From positions 1 through 41,254 of the forward strand of contig CAYSLU010000042.1 in the NCBI GenBank assembly GCA_964431965.1: a stretch of DNA of 41,254 bases. The letters are read 5' to 3'. The notes beneath the pieces were generated by a model. The model was not told the origin of the DNA, searched no databases, and was given only the letters and a program-made list of their open reading frames with translations. Below, one piece after another: positions 16,873 through 25,280 of this stretch. Position 1 is the stretch's first letter. Every line of letters starts with the position of its first letter. Both the position numbers and the translations under genes were made by a program. This DNA comes from CAYSLU01 sp964431965. Lineage in GTDB: Bacteria; Verrucomicrobiota; Kiritimatiellia; CAIKKV01; CAYSLU01.

Positions 16873-17376
16873 CTACTTCCGCCCGGTCGGCCGCTTGCTC
16901 GGCGGAAGCAGGCTCGCCGTCACCAGGTGCTCCTGGATGTCGGTCGGGGTCAGCTTGCTCAGGTTGGCCGCCAGCTCGCACAGCGTGATCCCCGTCTTCA
17001 CGAGGGGATCCAGCTCGCGCCGCAGGTGCCCGATCATGTGCGGCTGGGCCGCCACGATCACCGTTCCCACCTGCTCCGCGCGCGTCAGCGTCTCGGTCTC
17101 GCGCGCCACCTGCTTGGCAAAGCGCCGCTCGATCTCCTGCTCGTGTGCGGCCCGGTGGTCGTCGTAGCCGTGCGCGGAACCGCCCTGCGGGTTCCGGCTG
17201 CGCATGCTCTTCGCGTCCGACGACACCTCGTGCTCCGGCATGGTCTTTTCCGGGTTCACGAAACCCTTGCGCTCCACCAGGCGGGGCCCTGCTTCCGTCT
17301 CGGGATCCCGCGCCTCCTCAAGCGTGAAGAGGCGGGCCCGACCCGCGTCAGCCACCACCACGCAGTACTGGCTCAT
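16873..17376 (-). CDS. Host attachment protein family (Host_attach)
   Basis: A 167-residue soluble protein. The opening YCVVVADAGRARLFTLEEAR and the later RETETLTRAEQVGTVIVAAQ and PHMIGHLRREL are the pattern of the family named 'protein required for attachment to host cells', which is related to archaeal release factor/baeRF folds. Despite the name, the role is not established generally; members are common in free-living bacteria. I chose the ATG at 17376 because AAAGGGA precedes it and the family motif begins within a few residues. The frame extends upstream to 17895 only as a shadow of the AraC gene. It converges tightly on the DUF362 gene and diverges from the AraC gene across 169 bases. 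Confidence 0.85.
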   Translation of the reverse strand: MSQYCVVVADAGRARLFTLEEARDPETEAGPRLVERKGFVNPEKTMPEHEVSSDAKSMRSRNPQGGSAHGYDDHRAAHEQEIERRFAKQVARETETLTRAEQVGTVIVAAQPHMIGHLRRELDPLVKTGITLCELAANLSKLTPTDIQEHLVTASLLPPSKRPTGRK

Positions 17377-17545
17377 AACATGTCCCTTTCGTTGGACCGC
17401 CACTCTGGCCTCCGCCTCCTTGATAGCACCGATCGGGCCGGCCGGCAATCCCATGTGACAGGCAGCATTTCCAGCTGGGCAGCCGCAGGGTACCGGTGTA
17501 AAACTCGACTCCGCATTTCTTGGGCAGGCGCCACAGGAGCATGGG

Positions 17546-18571
17546 ATGAGCGATGCGGGACGACTGAAGGTGACCGAGTGCGACGATTTCGCGGCCGCGG
17601 TCCAGCCGGCCGACGTGCAGGCCACGCAGGTCGGCCGCGGGGCTTTCTCCGCCGTGCTCTCGTCCGCGCAGCTCGACGCAGTCTGCCTGCAGGGCGGGCG
17701 TATCGACTCCGCCCTGCTCCTGAGCGCGGGGGTCCGCCGGGATGTCGTGGTCGCCGACATCCCGCTGGAGCTCTCCGAGACGGTGATCTGGAACGGCCGC
17801 CGGCTGGATGAAGGAACCTTCTGCCTGGCGCAGCCCGGAGCGGAGCACACCGAGTACAACGGCGGGATACCCGGCTTCATGCTGGTGTCGACCACCCCCG
17901 ACCGCTTGACCCGCTGCCTGGCCGCGCTGGCCGGCGGCCGGGCCCCGGCCTTGCCTCCCTACCTGTTCGTTCGCCCCGCCGCAGCGGTCCACGAGCGCAT
18001 GAAGGCGGCTCTGACCGCTGTCCTGAACGCCACCGTGGAGCACCCGGACGTCCTGGCGTCCCCCGAGGCCCGTGCAGACATGGCGCAGGCCGCACTTACT
18101 TGCGTGTGCCAGGCCGTCCTCGCCAACACGCTGAAGCGATCGGCGCCGGCCGACGCGCTCGAGCGCGAGCGAAACCGCGCCATCCGCCGGTCCGAGGACT
18201 ATCTGCACGCGAACATGGATCGGCCCATCTACCTGGCCGAACTGTGCCTCGCGGCCGGGCTCAACGAGCGGACGCTCGAGCACGTCTTCAAACGGCACTA
18301 TGGCCTCACGCCCATCCGTGTGCTGAACCTCCACCGGCTCAACCGTGCGCGGCGCCTCCTGAAGCACCCCGACGAGACAATCCGCACGGTCCGGGATGCG
18401 GCGCTGCGCTGCGGGATCTGGGAGCTCGGCCGCTTCTCCGTCGAGTACCGCCGCCAGTTCGGCGAATCGCCGTCCCAGACGTTTCGCCGGCCGGCGCTGA
18501 ACGGATGGCCGGCAGAAAGGCGGGTCCGATCCATATCGCATTCCAACCGGCCTGCACGGCCCTCCTCGTGA
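17546..18571 (+). CDS. AraC-family transcriptional regulator
   Basis: A 341-residue regulator. The C-terminal DNA-binding domain (about residues 212-322) has the two helix-turn-helix units of AraC/XylS proteins: IYLAELCLAAGLNERTLEHV, then the second HTH ending FSVEYRRQFGESPSQTFRR. The N-terminal 200 residues would bind the inducer; GTFCLAQPGAEHTEY suggests a cupin-like sensor as in many AraC proteins. AGGAG at 17535-17539 serves the ATG at 17546 (a nearer ATG at 17541 is out of frame). The last 20 residues run past the usual AraC end. Its TGA overlaps a GTG of the downstream heparinase-like gene (GTGA), suggesting a regulator-enzyme operon for one polysaccharide. Confidence 0.93.
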   Translation: MSDAGRLKVTECDDFAAAVQPADVQATQVGRGAFSAVLSSAQLDAVCLQGGRIDSALLLSAGVRRDVVVADIPLELSETVIWNGRRLDEGTFCLAQPGAEHTEYNGGIPGFMLVSTTPDRLTRCLAALAGGRAPALPPYLFVRPAAAVHERMKAALTAVLNATVEHPDVLASPEARADMAQAALTCVCQAVLANTLKRSAPADALERERNRAIRRSEDYLHANMDRPIYLAELCLAAGLNERTLEHVFKRHYGLTPIRVLNLHRLNRARRLLKHPDETIRTVRDAALRCGIWELGRFSVEYRRQFGESPSQTFRRPALNGWPAERRVRSISHSNRPARPSS

Positions 18572-20592
18572 CCGGGCTGCTCGAGCTGACGCCGGACGCC
18601 CGGGGTGATTCCGAGCCCGCGCCCGCGGCCGGAACCCATGCCTCGGTCTGGGAGCGCCACCACGGCCTGCTGCGCGTCCAGATGAGCGGAATCGACCGCG
18701 TGGACGATCTCATGAAGCAGGGCCGGACCGAGGACGCGCGCGACCACCTGATCTCGACAGCCCGCGCCGTCTGGCAGTACCGGTGGCCGACCCGGCGCGA
18801 GTACACCATGCGCCGGCTCGGCGAGTCGCTCGACACCAACCGGTTCCCCGAGCTGGCGCCCATCGCGACGGATCTGCGCCGGGAGGCGCCGGATTCGGCC
18901 CGGCGGTTCCTGGACTACCTGCGGCAGCGGACGCACCCCGACGCGGGGTCGTTCGTCGCCCGGCCCGCCGCGCCGCCGCCGGACTTCGTTCCGGAAGGCC
19001 AGTCGGCGCTCGCGCTCTGGCAGGCGGCCGCCGCGACGAACGATCCCGCCATCCGCGCCGCGCTGGACCGCCGCATCGCCGAGTACCTGGATCCGCACGT
19101 CGTCATCACCTGGCACGAGACGGCGGGCGGCTACCCCCGGCTCGTGATGAGCGCGCTCGCGCACGGCGGGCTGGACGATCGCACGCTGTGCCAGCTCATC
19201 CTCTTCGGGCTCGACCACGCCGAGCAGTGCAACGACACGGCGCACCTCACGAACCCGCCGCAGACGTCGATCGGCGGCAATCACCTCTTCGCCTGGATCT
19301 CCGCGTGGCTGAAGTTCACCATCCTGTTCCCCGAGTTCCGGCGCACGCCCGCGCTCCAGGCCGCCGCGCTCGCACGCCTCGACGACGAAGTCTCCAAACA
19401 GGTCATGCCCGACGGCTCCATGATCGAGGGCGTCCCCGGCTACCAGAACTGCTGCCTGTTCGGCGCCAGCGAGTTCTTGGGCCTCTGCGCGCAGTACCGC
19501 CTGCCGCTGCCGGACCGCGTGCGCGAGGCGTGGGAGCGGATGCTCCGGTTCAACATCGGGCTCATGCGGCCCGACTTCTGCATCCCGTTCCTGGGCGACA
19601 GCCACGACCAGCTCGTGCCCAACTACATCTGGCGCATGAAGGAGTTCTACGCGTTCCCCGAGCTGGAGTGGACCGTCAGCCGCGGCGCGGCGGGCCGCCC
19701 TCCGGCGTTCACGTCCGTGGGGTTCCCCAGCATCGGCTACTACGTCCTGCGCGGCGGCTGGCAGAGCGACGACCTCTACCTCTGCTTCGACGGCGGCCGC
19801 TTCGGCCAGGCGCATCAGCACGAGGACAAGCTGCACATGGAGCTTTGGGCCCACGGCCGCCTGTTCCTGGTGGACCCTGGCGACTACGGCTACACGGACC
19901 ACTGGATGCGCGAGTGGGTCGTGCTCTCGCAGGCGCACAACACGGTGCTCGTGGACGGCGCCGGCCAGTGCCGCTGGCGCGAGGACCGCGATCGCTGGTA
20001 CTCGGCCGCGCCGCTCGAAAACCCCTGGCGGACCGGCCCGGAGTGGGACGTGGTCGAAGCGTGCTTCGACGGCCCGTTCGAGCGGGACGTGGGCGGCGTT
20101 CGGGTCCGGCGGCGGGTGGCCTTCCACAAGGGTGATCCGGCCTGCTACTGGGTGACCGACTGGATCGAGGGCGCGGGCCGGCACGAGGCGACGGAGCTCT
20201 TTCACTTCGCGCACGACATCGCCGCCGTGGACGAGATCCCGGGCGGCGTGCGCACGCGCATCGCGGGCGGGCCCGATTTCGCCGTGCTGCTCGCGCGCCC
20301 CGCCGGAGCTGACGCGGACACGCCGCCCGTCTCGGTGCGCCGCCACCGGGCGGAGCGCAATCCCACCCGCGGATGGGTCGCTCCACGCCTGTACGAAGTC
20401 GAGCCGGCGTGGGAGGTCCATTTCACCGGAGCCGGAGACCTGCCCCTCCGTCGCGATTTCATCCTCCTCCCGTCAAAGACGGCGCTGCCGGACGACCTGC
20501 AGGCGACGCTGGACCTGTCAGGCCCGGCCCCGGCGATCAACCTGGCGATCGGCGGGCGACGCAGCCGCTTCATCAGCCCCCTCGCGCCCTAG
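18568..20592 (+). CDS. Heparinase II/III family protein (polysaccharide lyase)
   Basis: A predicted 674-residue lyase for acidic polysaccharide. An N-terminal alpha-helical toroid (about 40-360; WHETAGGYPRLVMSALAHGG, YQNCCLFGASEFLGLCAQYR) is followed by the Hepar_II_III beta-sandwich domain: GGRFGQAHQHEDKLHMELWA with His416 and His418, LFLVDPGDYGYTDH, and AHNTVLVDGAG with His457. These match the metal and catalytic positions of the family. The start is uncertain: I chose the GTG at 18568 because it overlaps the AraC stop (GTGA). ATG codons at 18505 (inside the AraC gene) and 18682 are alternatives, none with a clear ribosome binding site. No convincing signal peptide is seen, odd for an enzyme of this type. 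Substrate unknown. Confidence 0.88.
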   Translation: MTGLLELTPDARGDSEPAPAAGTHASVWERHHGLLRVQMSGIDRVDDLMKQGRTEDARDHLISTARAVWQYRWPTRREYTMRRLGESLDTNRFPELAPIATDLRREAPDSARRFLDYLRQRTHPDAGSFVARPAAPPPDFVPEGQSALALWQAAAATNDPAIRAALDRRIAEYLDPHVVITWHETAGGYPRLVMSALAHGGLDDRTLCQLILFGLDHAEQCNDTAHLTNPPQTSIGGNHLFAWISAWLKFTILFPEFRRTPALQAAALARLDDEVSKQVMPDGSMIEGVPGYQNCCLFGASEFLGLCAQYRLPLPDRVREAWERMLRFNIGLMRPDFCIPFLGDSHDQLVPNYIWRMKEFYAFPELEWTVSRGAAGRPPAFTSVGFPSIGYYVLRGGWQSDDLYLCFDGGRFGQAHQHEDKLHMELWAHGRLFLVDPGDYGYTDHWMREWVVLSQAHNTVLVDGAGQCRWREDRDRWYSAAPLENPWRTGPEWDVVEACFDGPFERDVGGVRVRRRVAFHKGDPACYWVTDWIEGAGRHEATELFHFAHDIAAVDEIPGGVRTRIAGGPDFAVLLARPAGADADTPPVSVRRHRAERNPTRGWVAPRLYEVEPAWEVHFTGAGDLPLRRDFILLPSKTALPDDLQATLDLSGPAPAINLAIGGRRSRFISPLAP

Positions 20593-20664
20593 CGGCGAAG
20601 CGCCATGACTCGGGCGAGACCGCTTGCAGACGGGTGTTGGCCTGTGCATTTCAATGGTCGGATA

Positions 20665-20757
20665 CACCACGGAGGTACAGGGGCACGGAGCGGACCAGAA
20701 CACAGAGACTCGCGAATGCCGCCAGCCCGCTGCCGCGGCCTGCCGCCATTCGCTCGC
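20665..20757 (+). repeat. Dispersed repeat, copy A (partial)
   Basis: Begins CACCACGGAGGTACAGGG and continues into a 60-base core (20698-20757) that matches the core of copy B (21939-21998) at all but three positions, in the same orientation. The similarity decays beyond 20757 into GGGGAG- and CCCTCC-rich sequence that is comparable in both copies. Copy A lacks the inverted right end seen in copy B. The two copies bracket the M28 peptidase gene. It lies in the 251-base gap after the heparinase gene, which holds no gene I can support. Confidence 0.8.
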
Positions 20758-20843
20758 ATTTGGTCGGGGAGAAGCAGGAGCCGGAACAGGCCCTCCTCCG
20801 TCTCCCCAATATGACGCGTACGGACCATGCCGTTGCGTGCCGG

Positions 20844-21818
20844 TCACATGCCCTTGACGGCTTCATACACTGCGACAGCAACCTTCCCCATGCGGCTGTA
20901 GTCCAACCTGTCCGGTGTGTCGCCGGAGGAGTGGTAGGCGCTGTTCCTGTAGAACGCTGTATCGATGCTCATCATGAGCGCCTTGAAACCGCATGGCCAG
21001 TAGTTCAAGTGATCTGAGAGGTCGATTCCCGGAATGACGGATGGTGCGCGGATGGAGTACACAGGCAGATCGGTGCAACCCTTCATGCCCGCCTTGACCC
21101 TCTTGATCCAGTCGCCCTGGTCCCAACGACTTGCCACAGCGATAAAGTTTGCTCGGCTTGGGTACAGGAGGCGCAACAGAAGCGTGGGGTAGGACTGCGA
21201 TCCCCACTCGTCGTTGAAATAGCCGACCATTTCAAGCACGATGACGCCTCTCACGCTTGCCTTGTCGTCGGCAATGCTCCTGGCATGGACGGCGCTCCCC
21301 ATGTTCTCGGTTCGGAAGAACGGCGGTTCCTCAAGCACGTACGCCACTAAGTCGACCGCGCAGGTCGGGGCGTTTCGCCCCAACAGGCACGCGAGTTCGA
21401 TGAGGGCAGCAACGCCGCTGGCGTTGTCGTCTGCACCCGGGATTTCCCCGCAGGCATCGTAGTGCGCGCCAACGACGACTCTCGGTCCTTTGCCCGCATT
21501 GAACCTGCCAATGACATTTCGGTACTGCCTGCCGCCCACAGTGAACGGCTGAAACTCCACGGTGGCGCCTGCTTGACTGAAATGTTGAGCAATATAGTCC
21601 GCACACCTGTCGAGATTGTCCCTGTGCTGCCAGTCCCGGGGACATAGGCGCTGCGACAGTATCTCGACATGCTCCCGCAACTTCGCAGGGTCAGACGTTG
21701 CCCCTGAAACCCGGTTCCCGCGACACGATGGTTGCGCGACGACAACCCATACGATGAAGACCACGACGGACACTGTGCCCAGGACCCGAGCCGCCGACTT
21801 CATGAGTTTCCTCTTCAT
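20844..21818 (-). CDS. M28-family zinc aminopeptidase, membrane-anchored
   Basis: A 324-residue peptidase. An N-terminal hydrophobic segment (about 9-28) acts as signal or anchor, so the enzyme should face the periplasm; AQPSC at 28-32 is a poor lipobox. The M28 two-zinc pattern is complete: His119 in GAHYDAC, Asp131 in GADDNASG, Glu163/Glu164 in LEEPPF as base and ligand, Glu196 in LEMVGY, and His296 in AYHSSGDTPD. It would remove N-terminal residues from peptides. AGAGGA precedes the ATG at 21818. Codon third positions are visibly less G/C-rich than in flanking genes, and the gene sits between two direct repeat copies, so it may have arrived as a unit. No partner gene is evident. Confidence 0.92.
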   Translation of the reverse strand: MKRKLMKSAARVLGTVSVVVFIVWVVVAQPSCRGNRVSGATSDPAKLREHVEILSQRLCPRDWQHRDNLDRCADYIAQHFSQAGATVEFQPFTVGGRQYRNVIGRFNAGKGPRVVVGAHYDACGEIPGADDNASGVAALIELACLLGRNAPTCAVDLVAYVLEEPPFFRTENMGSAVHARSIADDKASVRGVIVLEMVGYFNDEWGSQSYPTLLLRLLYPSRANFIAVASRWDQGDWIKRVKAGMKGCTDLPVYSIRAPSVIPGIDLSDHLNYWPCGFKALMMSIDTAFYRNSAYHSSGDTPDRLDYSRMGKVAVAVYEAVKGM

Positions 21819-21905
21819 TGTCCTCTGGTCGAACGGTCGCGTTGAAGCTGCGGCGCGAAGCGACGCTAGCTTCGGACGCGTGGTTGGCCTCCCATCTCAT
21901 CCGGA

Positions 21906-22190
21906 TTCACCACGGAGGCACGGAAACACGGAGAGGAAGAACACGGAGACTCGCGAATGTCGCCAGCCCGCTGACGCGGCCTGCCGCCATTCGCTCGCCT
22001 GTTTGAAAGGGGAGGCAGAGGAGTCGAACTCCGCCCTCTTCCCCCTCCGACTACAAGACGCGAGAGAACGGCGGACTGCGCCGGCTCGGCCGGACAGGCC
22101 GCCGTTGTCGAGCCTCCGCGGCCTTCTTCCTTGGCCCGCCGTAGCTTCCGTGCGAAGGCGGCTCCGTGCCTCTGTGCCTCCGTGGTTCAA
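21906..22190 (+). repeat. Dispersed repeat, copy B, with inverted ends
   Basis: The left end TTCACCACGGAGGCACGG (21906-21923) is matched in inverted orientation by CCTCTGTGCCTCCGTGGTTCAA ending at 22190 (about 22 bases compared across both arms), giving an inverted-repeat-bounded unit of about 285 bases. Inside lies the 60-base core shared with copy A. No open frame inside looks coding and there is no transposase. The form resembles a non-autonomous miniature element or a large REP-type palindrome. It fills most of the 526-base gap between the M28 gene and the DUF1854 gene; the rest of that gap shows nothing else. Confidence 0.75.
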
Positions 22191-22344
22191 TTCTGCTCCT
22201 TCCTCTGTCCCTGGCCAACGTATGTCCTCTAGACCTCAATGTCGGTAGTCCGTCCGCGCGGCCATGCGCAGGGGCTCCCGGGCGCTCCCGAGCGACGTCC
22301 TCGGCGAGCCCGCCCTATCCATGGCGGGGATGCCGCCGGTCGCG

Positions 22345-22830
22345 CTACAGGACGCGGCGGGCCTCGCGGAGCGAGACGGGGTCGAGGCCGGAGAACGGAC
22401 GGATCTCGTACCGACAGCCCATCGTGTCGCGCAGCATGACGTGATCGTCGGTGATCCACACCGCGTCCCGGGTGGCGTCCTTGAATGCAAGACGGCGCTC
22501 GCCCCGGTCCGTTTCCACGTGAAGGTAGCGCATGCCGAAGACGGCCCGGGTCTTGATGACCCGCGTGATCCGCGGCACCAGGTAGCGGGCGGCCAGCTCC
22601 TGCTCGGCGATCTGCCGCGATTCCGGGTCCAGCTCGTCCAGCCCGCCCAGCAGCGCCACCTCGTGCCGGTCGGCGGCGAGGACGGACAGCGGTCCGCCGC
22701 GGTCCGCGACCGGCCGCGCCCACACCAGCTTCACCGGCCGGGGCTCGCGCCCGTCGCCCGCATCGCACAGGATCGCGTCGCCGCGCCGCAGCAGCCGGAT
22801 CCGCGCCGGCGCGCCATTCGTCGTGCTCAT
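22345..22830 (-). CDS. DUF1854-family protein
   Basis: A 161-residue soluble protein of the DUF1854 family. Recognisable segments are VALLGGLDELDPESRQIAEQ, ARYLVPRITRVIKTRAVFGM, LHVETDRGERRLAFKD and the C-terminal GCRYEIRPFSGLD. DUF1854 proteins are found beside a particular ABC exporter; annotation pipelines call the pair cyanophycin metabolism-associated, but no cyanophycin synthetase or cyanophycinase gene is in this window. The gene starts 4 bases after the ABC exporter stop, with GGAG inside the exporter's 3' end as ribosome binding site, so the two are co-translated. The reaction is unknown; a regulatory or accessory role for the exporter is inference. Confidence 0.9.
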   Translation of the reverse strand: MSTTNGAPARIRLLRRGDAILCDAGDGREPRPVKLVWARPVADRGGPLSVLAADRHEVALLGGLDELDPESRQIAEQELAARYLVPRITRVIKTRAVFGMRYLHVETDRGERRLAFKDATRDAVWITDDHVMLRDTMGCRYEIRPFSGLDPVSLREARRVL

Positions 22831-22834
22831 CAGC

Positions 22835-25063
22835 TCACTCCTGCCACACCGGAGCCCGCAGCCGGGTCAGCTCGGTCTGGAGCTTCACCAGGTTGGCGTA
22901 CATGCCGCCCTTCTCGACCAGCTCGTCGTGCGTCCCGGTCTCCGTGATTCTCCCGTCCTCCAGCACGATCAGCCGGCTGGCGTTTCGCAGCGTCGCCAGC
23001 CGGTGCGCGATGGCGATCGTCGTGCGGTTCCGGGTCAGGTTCGCGATGGCCTCCTGGATCGCCTTCTCCGTCTCGCTGTCGACCGACGAGGTCGCCTCGT
23101 CCAGGATCAGGATGGGCGGATCGTGCAGGATGGCCTGGGCGATCGCGATCCGCTGCTTCTCGCCGATCGACAGGCTCGACCCGCCCTCCCCGATGTACGT
23201 GTCGTAGCCGTCCTCCTTCTCCAGGATGAACTCGTGCGCCCGGGCCGCGCGCGCGGCGCGGACGACGTCCTCGAACGAGCACTCCGGCGCGCCGTACCGC
23301 ACGTTTTCCAGGATGGTTCCGTTGAACAGGAACGGCTCCTGCATGACGATGCCGATCTGGTGGCGGAGCTGGTCGAGCTGGATCTTCCGGATCGGGTGCC
23401 CGTCAATCGTGATGGTCCCGCTGTCGGCGTCGAAGAACCGGCAGACCAGGTTGATGACCGTCGTCTTGCCCACGCCGGACTTGCCGACCAGGCCGATCAT
23501 CTCCCCGGGCGCGATCTCGAAGGTGATGCCCTTGATCACTTCCTTGCCGCGCTCGTAGCTGAAGCGCACGTCCTCAAACCGGATCGCGCCCCGCAGCCGG
23601 GCCACCGGGATGGTGTCCGGCGCCGCGTGCACCTCCGGAGGCGAGTCCAGGATCGAGAAGATCCGCTCCGCCCCGGAGAAGGCGTGCGTCATCCAGTTCA
23701 GGATGGTCGTGAACCACTGCAGCGGCCCGTAGAGCAGCCAGATGTAGCCCACGAAGGCGAGCAGGTCGCCCAGCGTCAGCGTGGCCTCCGGGCCAATCAT
23801 GCGCCGCGGCGCCAGCAGCCAGACCGCCGCCACGCCGAGGGACATAATCCAGAACATGACCTCGAAGAATCCGACGAACGTCCGGTCGATGCGGAAGCTG
23901 ATCGTGAACAGCCCCTCGGTCGCCCGGTTGAACTGGGCCGACCGCTTGTCCTGCTGCCCCATCGCCTTGATGGGCCGGATCCCGCGGATGGTCTCGCCGA
24001 GGACCGTATGGACGGTGGCCATGCGGCTGCCGAACCGGTGAAAGAGCGGGATCAGCCTCTTCCAGAACCAGCCGCCGCCGCCGACCAGGAACGGAACCGG
24101 AACCAGAACCAGGAGGGTGAGCGTGACGTCCAGGTGGAGCAGGATCGCCGTGATCGCCACAAACGACAGGGCGTTCACGAGCAGATACGGAAGCCCCTCG
24201 ACCAGGAACTGGCGGAGCTCGCCCGTGTCGTGCATCACGCGCGCCACCAGCTCCCCCGACTCGCGGCGGTTGAAGTAGCGCAGCTGCAGCCGCTGCAGAT
24301 GGGTGTGCAGCCGCTCGCGAATGTCCGCCGTGATGCGGCTGGCCAGCCACGAGGTCAGCGATCCGCTGATGTAGCGCGACACGAGCAGAAGCAGGCCGCA
24401 CGCGACCATCGCGCCGACGTACCCGCCCAGGAGATCCTGCCGGCCGTGCTGAATGACGTTGTCCACGATCAGCTTGGTCAGGTACGGCGGCGCGGCCTGT
24501 GCGGCCACCATGGCCAGCGTGGCGGCAACCAGAATCGCGACGCGGCCCTTGTACGGAGCGACGAAGCCGACCAGCCGGCGCAGGATGACGCCCGTCGGCA
24601 CGCATAGCGGGCAGTTCTCGCCCCGGCTGGGCAGCGGCGAGCCGCACCGCCGGCAGTAGGCTCGCTCGTCCTCCTCGGGCATCTCGGGCGTGCGGCCTTG
24701 GATCAGGTCGCTCAGGACGCGGCACATGACCGCGAACTCCGGCACGCAGACCTTCGAGTAGTGGATGAGATGGCGCTCGCCGTCGGTCGTCACCGCCACC
24801 AGCCGCGCCCCGGCGAACAGCTCGTCGACCTTCGCCTCGCGGATGTCGGCCAGCGGAATCGAGGACACGCGGCCGCTCGAATCGCACGTCGCAACGCGCC
24901 CGTCCGCCACGACCAGGTAGCTCCAGCCGTAGCGACGGTCGAGCGTCAGGTCGCTCGCCACCGCATACCGCGGCGCGAACGGCACCCCCGCCTCCCGAAA
25001 GTGGGCAGTCAGCCGCTCAACCGCCTCGGCCGGCACGTTCTGCGCTGTCCACGTCAGGTCCAT
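22835..25063 (-). CDS. ABC exporter (fused TMD-NBD) with N-terminal sensor-like and zinc-ribbon regions
   Basis: A 742-residue half-transporter. Residues 1-125 form a soluble domain not found in ordinary exporters (beta-rich, PH-like by appearance). Cys137-x2-Cys140 and Cys151-x2-Cys154 form a zinc-ribbon-type element, then come six membrane helices (about 165-470) and an ATPase domain (about 490-730). The ATPase is complete: Walker A GLVGKSGVGKTT (about 524-535), signature LSIGEKQ (631-637), Walker B ILILDEATSS (from 651) and a downstream AHRLAT switch. It would work as a homodimer exporting an unknown substrate. GGGGA precedes the ATG at 25063. This architecture is that of the DUF1854-linked exporters, and the DUF1854 gene follows 4 bases downstream. 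Confidence 0.93.
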   Translation of the reverse strand: MDLTWTAQNVPAEAVERLTAHFREAGVPFAPRYAVASDLTLDRRYGWSYLVVADGRVATCDSSGRVSSIPLADIREAKVDELFAGARLVAVTTDGERHLIHYSKVCVPEFAVMCRVLSDLIQGRTPEMPEEDERAYCRRCGSPLPSRGENCPLCVPTGVILRRLVGFVAPYKGRVAILVAATLAMVAAQAAPPYLTKLIVDNVIQHGRQDLLGGYVGAMVACGLLLLVSRYISGSLTSWLASRITADIRERLHTHLQRLQLRYFNRRESGELVARVMHDTGELRQFLVEGLPYLLVNALSFVAITAILLHLDVTLTLLVLVPVPFLVGGGGWFWKRLIPLFHRFGSRMATVHTVLGETIRGIRPIKAMGQQDKRSAQFNRATEGLFTISFRIDRTFVGFFEVMFWIMSLGVAAVWLLAPRRMIGPEATLTLGDLLAFVGYIWLLYGPLQWFTTILNWMTHAFSGAERIFSILDSPPEVHAAPDTIPVARLRGAIRFEDVRFSYERGKEVIKGITFEIAPGEMIGLVGKSGVGKTTVINLVCRFFDADSGTITIDGHPIRKIQLDQLRHQIGIVMQEPFLFNGTILENVRYGAPECSFEDVVRAARAARAHEFILEKEDGYDTYIGEGGSSLSIGEKQRIAIAQAILHDPPILILDEATSSVDSETEKAIQEAIANLTRNRTTIAIAHRLATLRNASRLIVLEDGRITETGTHDELVEKGGMYANLVKLQTELTRLRAPVWQE

Positions 25064-25280
25064 CGGTCCCCAATACTACCGCAACGGGACTCACACGACG
25101 AATGGTACCGGTTCGGCGATTGCGCAGCGTGCCAGCCGGGGTGAGTGAGCGCGTCCGACCACCGGAGGGCGCATCCGGCCCTGCTTCTGATGCCAACGTT
25201 CGCCCTTGAAGCGCGTCGCCGTTGCGACGTCGCATCGGATGGGGTGTGGGCGGCTCCAGACGTGATTCCAACCCGACTCC

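Noticed and set aside
18298..20421. A 707-codon open frame on the minus strand opposite the first heparinase gene
   Set aside because: Its translation is an Arg/Val/Ala/His-rich shadow of the G/C-biased third positions of the sense gene, with no domain and no ribosome binding site.
22823..24607. A 594-codon plus-strand frame opposite the ABC exporter
   Set aside because: Composition (Asp/Arg/Leu/Gln/His) is that of an antisense shadow; the exporter on the other strand has all ABC motifs.
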